Assembly (NCBI RefSeq): GCF_003612055.1
Contig: NZ_RAWB01000012.1
Span: 1 to 44,255 of the forward strand
DNA from: Corallococcus llansteffanensis
GTDB lineage: Bacteria > Myxococcota > Myxococcia > Myxococcales > Myxococcaceae
Direction: 5' to 3'
Length of the DNA: 44,255 nt
Within the stretch, counting starts at the first letter, position 1; each line of letters opens with the position of its first letter. Shown here in pieces: positions 41,754-44,255 of the stretch. Under the pieces are notes generated by a model, which saw only the letters and a list, made by a program, of their open reading frames with translations, made no database searches and was not told the origin of the DNA. A program made the translations under genes and the position numbers.

Positions 41754-43985
41754 TTAGATTCGCTCGACGGAGTAGACGCCGGTGAGACGCTCGATGGAGC
41801 GCATCAGGTCCGTGAGCTGCTTGAGGTCGGAGATGGTGACCTCGAAGGTGTTCACCGCCCGGTCATCGCCGGTGGCCCGGCAGTTCGCCTGGGAGATGTT
41901 GACGCTCTTCTTGGAGAACGTGTGGGTGATGTCCGCCAGCAGGCCCGGCCGGTCCGCCGTCAGCACCCGCAGCGTGACGGGCCGCTTGAAGTCCCCCTTC
42001 ACGTCCCAGGACACGTCCACGCGTCGCTCGGGGTCCGTGGCCAGCGCCTTCTCACACCCCACCGTGTGCACCGTCACGCCCCGGCCCCGGGTGATGAACC
42101 CCGCGATGGGGTCCCCGGGAACGGGGTTGCAACAGCGCCCGAAGCGCACCAGCACGTCGTCCACGCCGCCAATCTGGACGCCGCTGCGGCTGTTGCGGCC
42201 CACCAGCCGCTTGGCCAGGTCCGTCATGCGCGACAGGCCCGGCAGCATGGACGTGTTGCTGCCCGTCCCGCCGCCGTTGCCGTTGCCTGTCCCGTTGCCG
42301 TCCGTGGGGCGCGGGTGCGGCTCCGCCTGCGCCAGCTTGTCCTGCGGCACGATGCGCTGCACCAGCTGCTGTGGCGTCACCTTGCCGTAGCCAATGGCCA
42401 CCAGCAGGTCTTCCTCGACGCGGAAGCCCAGCTCCTCGGCGACCTTCTTGAGCTCGCCGGACTTCATCTGCTTGTTGAAGTTGAGCTGGAAGCGCTTGAA
42501 CTCGCGCTCCACCAGTTCGCGGCCCAGCTGCAGGCTCTTGTCCCGCTGCTGCTGCTTGATGAAGCCACGGATGCGCTGCTGTGCGCGGCTCGTCTTGACG
42601 AAGGTGAGCCAGTCCTTGGACGGGTGCGCCTGGGGGCTGGTGAGGACCTCCACCGTGTCGCCGTTCTTCAGCTTGTAGCGCAGCGGGACGATCTTCCCGT
42701 TCACCTTGGCGCCCACGCACCGGCCGCCCACGTCCGAGTGGATGGCGTACGCGAAGTCCACCGGCGTCGCGCCGCGCGGCAGGCTGCGCACGTCGCCCTT
42801 GGGGGTGAAGACGAAGACCTCGTCGGTGAAGAGGTCCACCTTCACCGTCTCCAGGAACTCCTTGGGGTCCTTGAGGTCCTGCTGCCACTCCATGAGCTGG
42901 CGCAGCCAGGCGAACTTCTCGTCGTCCTTGGAGATGGGCGCGCGGCCCTCTTTGTAGGCCCAGTGCGCCGCGATGCCCTCTTCGGCGATCTTGTGCATCT
43001 CCGCGGTGCGGATCTGCACCTCCACGCGCTCGCTCAACGGACCAATCACCGTGGTGTGCAGGGACTGGTACATGTTGGGCTTGGGGATGGCGATGAAGTC
43101 CTTGAAGCGCCCCGGCACCGGCTTCCACATCTGGTGCACCATGCCCAGCGCCTCGTAGCAGGCGGGCACCGCGGGCGCGATGATGCGGAAGGCGATGATG
43201 TCGTGGATCTGATCGAAGTCGATGCCCTGCGACTTGATCTTCTTCCAGATGCTGTAGACGTGCTTGAAGCGGCCGCTGACGTCGCCCTTGAGGCCGCGCT
43301 CCTGGAGCTTGGCGCGCATCAGGTCGCAGGTGTCCTCGATGTACGCCTCGCGCTCCTTCTTGCGCTTGTTGAGCTGCTCCTCCAGCGCGAAGAACTCCTG
43401 CGGCTTCACGTAGCGGAAGGACAGGTCCTCCAGCTCCGTCTTGATCCAGGAGATGCCCAGCCGGTTGGCCAGGGGCGCGTAGATGTCCAGCGTCTCCTGT
43501 CCGATGCGGGCCTGCTTCTCCTCGGACATGTGATCCAGCGTCCGCATGTTGTGCGTGCGGTCCGCCAGCTTCACGAGGATGACGCGGATGTCCTGCGCCA
43601 TCGCGATGATCATCTTGCGGAAGTTCTCCGCCTGCTTCTCCTCCTGGGAGAGCGTCGCGGACGCGGAGAACTTGGACAGCTTCGTCACGCCGTCCACGAG
43701 CTGGGCGACCTCCGGCCCGAACAGCTCCGTGAGCTCCTCCGCCGTGGCGAGCGTGTCCTCGATGGTGTCGTGGAGCAGACCGGTGACGATGGACGCCTCG
43801 TCCAGCTTGAGCTCCGCGAGGATGCCCGCCACCTCCAGGGGATGAATCAGGTAGGGCTCACCGGACTTCCGGAGCTGCCCCTGGTGGACCTTGGCCGAGT
43901 AGACGTACGCCTTCTTGATGATGTCCAGGTCGGGGTCCGGGTGGTACGACGCAACCCGCTGCAAGATGTCGTTCAGGCGAATCAT
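41754..43985 (-). CDS. rel: Bifunctional (p)ppGpp synthetase/hydrolase (RelA/SpoT homologue)
   Basis: A 743-residue long RSH enzyme that makes and degrades (p)ppGpp in starvation, which triggers development in myxobacteria. The hydrolase domain (~20-200) keeps His48 and His72-Asp73 (LLHDTIEDT), so hydrolysis should be active. The synthetase domain (~230-370) has YSIWKKIKSQG and RFKDFIAIPKPNMYQSLHTT. A TGS domain (VFVFTPKGDVRSLPRGATPV) and a C-terminal ACT domain (VTLRVLTADRPGLLADITHT) follow. ATG 43985 (MIRLNDILQRV) matches the normal family start, although no Shine-Dalgarno is obvious. Longer in-frame readings upstream have no family similarity. The gene is divergent from the zinc-ribbon gene. 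Confidence 0.93.
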   Translation of the reverse strand: MIRLNDILQRVASYHPDPDLDIIKKAYVYSAKVHQGQLRKSGEPYLIHPLEVAGILAELKLDEASIVTGLLHDTIEDTLATAEELTELFGPEVAQLVDGVTKLSKFSASATLSQEEKQAENFRKMIIAMAQDIRVILVKLADRTHNMRTLDHMSEEKQARIGQETLDIYAPLANRLGISWIKTELEDLSFRYVKPQEFFALEEQLNKRKKEREAYIEDTCDLMRAKLQERGLKGDVSGRFKHVYSIWKKIKSQGIDFDQIHDIIAFRIIAPAVPACYEALGMVHQMWKPVPGRFKDFIAIPKPNMYQSLHTTVIGPLSERVEVQIRTAEMHKIAEEGIAAHWAYKEGRAPISKDDEKFAWLRQLMEWQQDLKDPKEFLETVKVDLFTDEVFVFTPKGDVRSLPRGATPVDFAYAIHSDVGGRCVGAKVNGKIVPLRYKLKNGDTVEVLTSPQAHPSKDWLTFVKTSRAQQRIRGFIKQQQRDKSLQLGRELVEREFKRFQLNFNKQMKSGELKKVAEELGFRVEEDLLVAIGYGKVTPQQLVQRIVPQDKLAQAEPHPRPTDGNGTGNGNGGGTGSNTSMLPGLSRMTDLAKRLVGRNSRSGVQIGGVDDVLVRFGRCCNPVPGDPIAGFITRGRGVTVHTVGCEKALATDPERRVDVSWDVKGDFKRPVTLRVLTADRPGLLADITHTFSKKSVNISQANCRATGDDRAVNTFEVTISDLKQLTDLMRSIERLTGVYSVERI

Positions 43986-44145
43986 CGAGGCGGTGGCAAT
44001 CGTAACTGCCCCAAACAGCAGGGGCAACGTTACCCTGGAACATCGCACTTCCTTCACGGGCGTTGGAGCCCGGGGCGCGGGCCTCCAGCCCCGCCGGCTT
44101 TCATTGACCCGACGTTTCACGCCCCCCTAGATTGGCGCCCCGCCC

Positions 44146-44255
44146 ATGTCTCAGCTCCTGCTGTCCGCGCTCCCGGTGGTCTGCCCGAACTGTGACGGCT
44201 ACAACCCGCCACGCTCGGCCACCTGCGTGCTGTGCGGCCAGGCGCTGGCGGAGGC
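44146..44255 (+). CDS. N-terminus of a zinc-ribbon protein, cut by the window end
   Basis: Only 36 codons are present. They encode MSQLLLSALPVVCPNCDGYN followed by a CVLCGQ motif. The two C-x2-C pairs, about 14 residues apart, form a classic short zinc ribbon. No further domain is visible. It is transcribed divergently from rel. Identity beyond a zinc-ribbon N-terminus cannot be judged. Confidence 0.6.
   Translation, partial: MSQLLLSALPVVCPNCDGYNPPRSATCVLCGQALAE

Overview
The window looks like chromosomal DNA from a myxobacterium, most likely Myxococcaceae (Myxococcus/Corallococcus type). The signs are very high GC, GTG and TTG starts, frequent 4-bp GTGA start/stop overlaps, a PATAN/DUF4388 protein, an ActD-like membrane protein, NtrC-type and degenerate GGDEF regulators, and a Rel stringent-response enzyme. 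This placement is inferred from gene content, not from a marker gene. I see no rRNA, tRNA, CRISPR array, transposase or integrase.

Layout. (A) 1-6.2 kb: the apparently frameshifted tail of a TreZ-like glycoside hydrolase, translationally coupled to a glycogen debranching enzyme; then a PQQ-type sugar dehydrogenase, a two-TM protein, an EVE-domain protein, a DUF4291 protein and a secreted SnoaL-like protein. (B) 6.5-23.2 kb: a compact biosynthetic locus, the most interesting part. A leftward run (8.7-13.7 kb, perhaps extending through the porin-like gene to 7.5 kb) encodes an AfsA-type hotdog protein, a HAD-IB phosphatase, an unrecognised beta-rich protein, an MFS exporter, an aldo/keto reductase, an ABM-family monooxygenase and an outer-membrane beta-barrel. 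A rightward run (14.1-22.7 kb) encodes an ANL adenylating enzyme, a FabG-like SDR, a free acyl carrier protein, a single-module type I PKS (KS-AT-DH-KR-ACP) and an unrecognised alpha/beta protein. AraC-type and LuxR-type regulators sit at the two edges. The ~400-bp divergent control region holds two perfect TGTGA-N6-TCACA palindromes 19 bp apart.

(C) 23.5-26.7 kb: aromatic amino-acid genes, namely chorismate mutase/prephenate dehydratase, an overlapping second prephenate dehydratase, and a convergent DAHP synthase. (D) 26.7-36.8 kb: a TPR protein, a CPA1 antiporter, an ActD-like protein, an atypical SDR, a sigma-54 response regulator, a degenerate receiver-GGDEF protein, a small glutaredoxin-like protein, a PATAN protein and a penicillin-binding transpeptidase. 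(E) 36.9-44.3 kb: an ABC permease/ATPase pair, a TusA-like protein, a membrane-anchored protein with three DsbA-like domains, RidA, bifunctional Rel, and the start of a zinc-ribbon protein cut by the window end.

Working model for region B (inference). The ANL enzyme loads a starter acid on the free ACP. The PKS extends it with malonyl units. The SDR supplies ketoreduction in trans, because the embedded KR has lost most catalytic residues. With no thioesterase present, the AfsA-type protein releases the beta-ketoacyl chain onto dihydroxyacetone phosphate, the HAD enzyme removes the phosphate, and the AKR or ABM enzymes tailor the resulting butenolide or gamma-butyrolactone. The MFS and outer-membrane proteins export it. 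This would be a PKS-fed butenolide/butyrolactone pathway in a myxobacterium.
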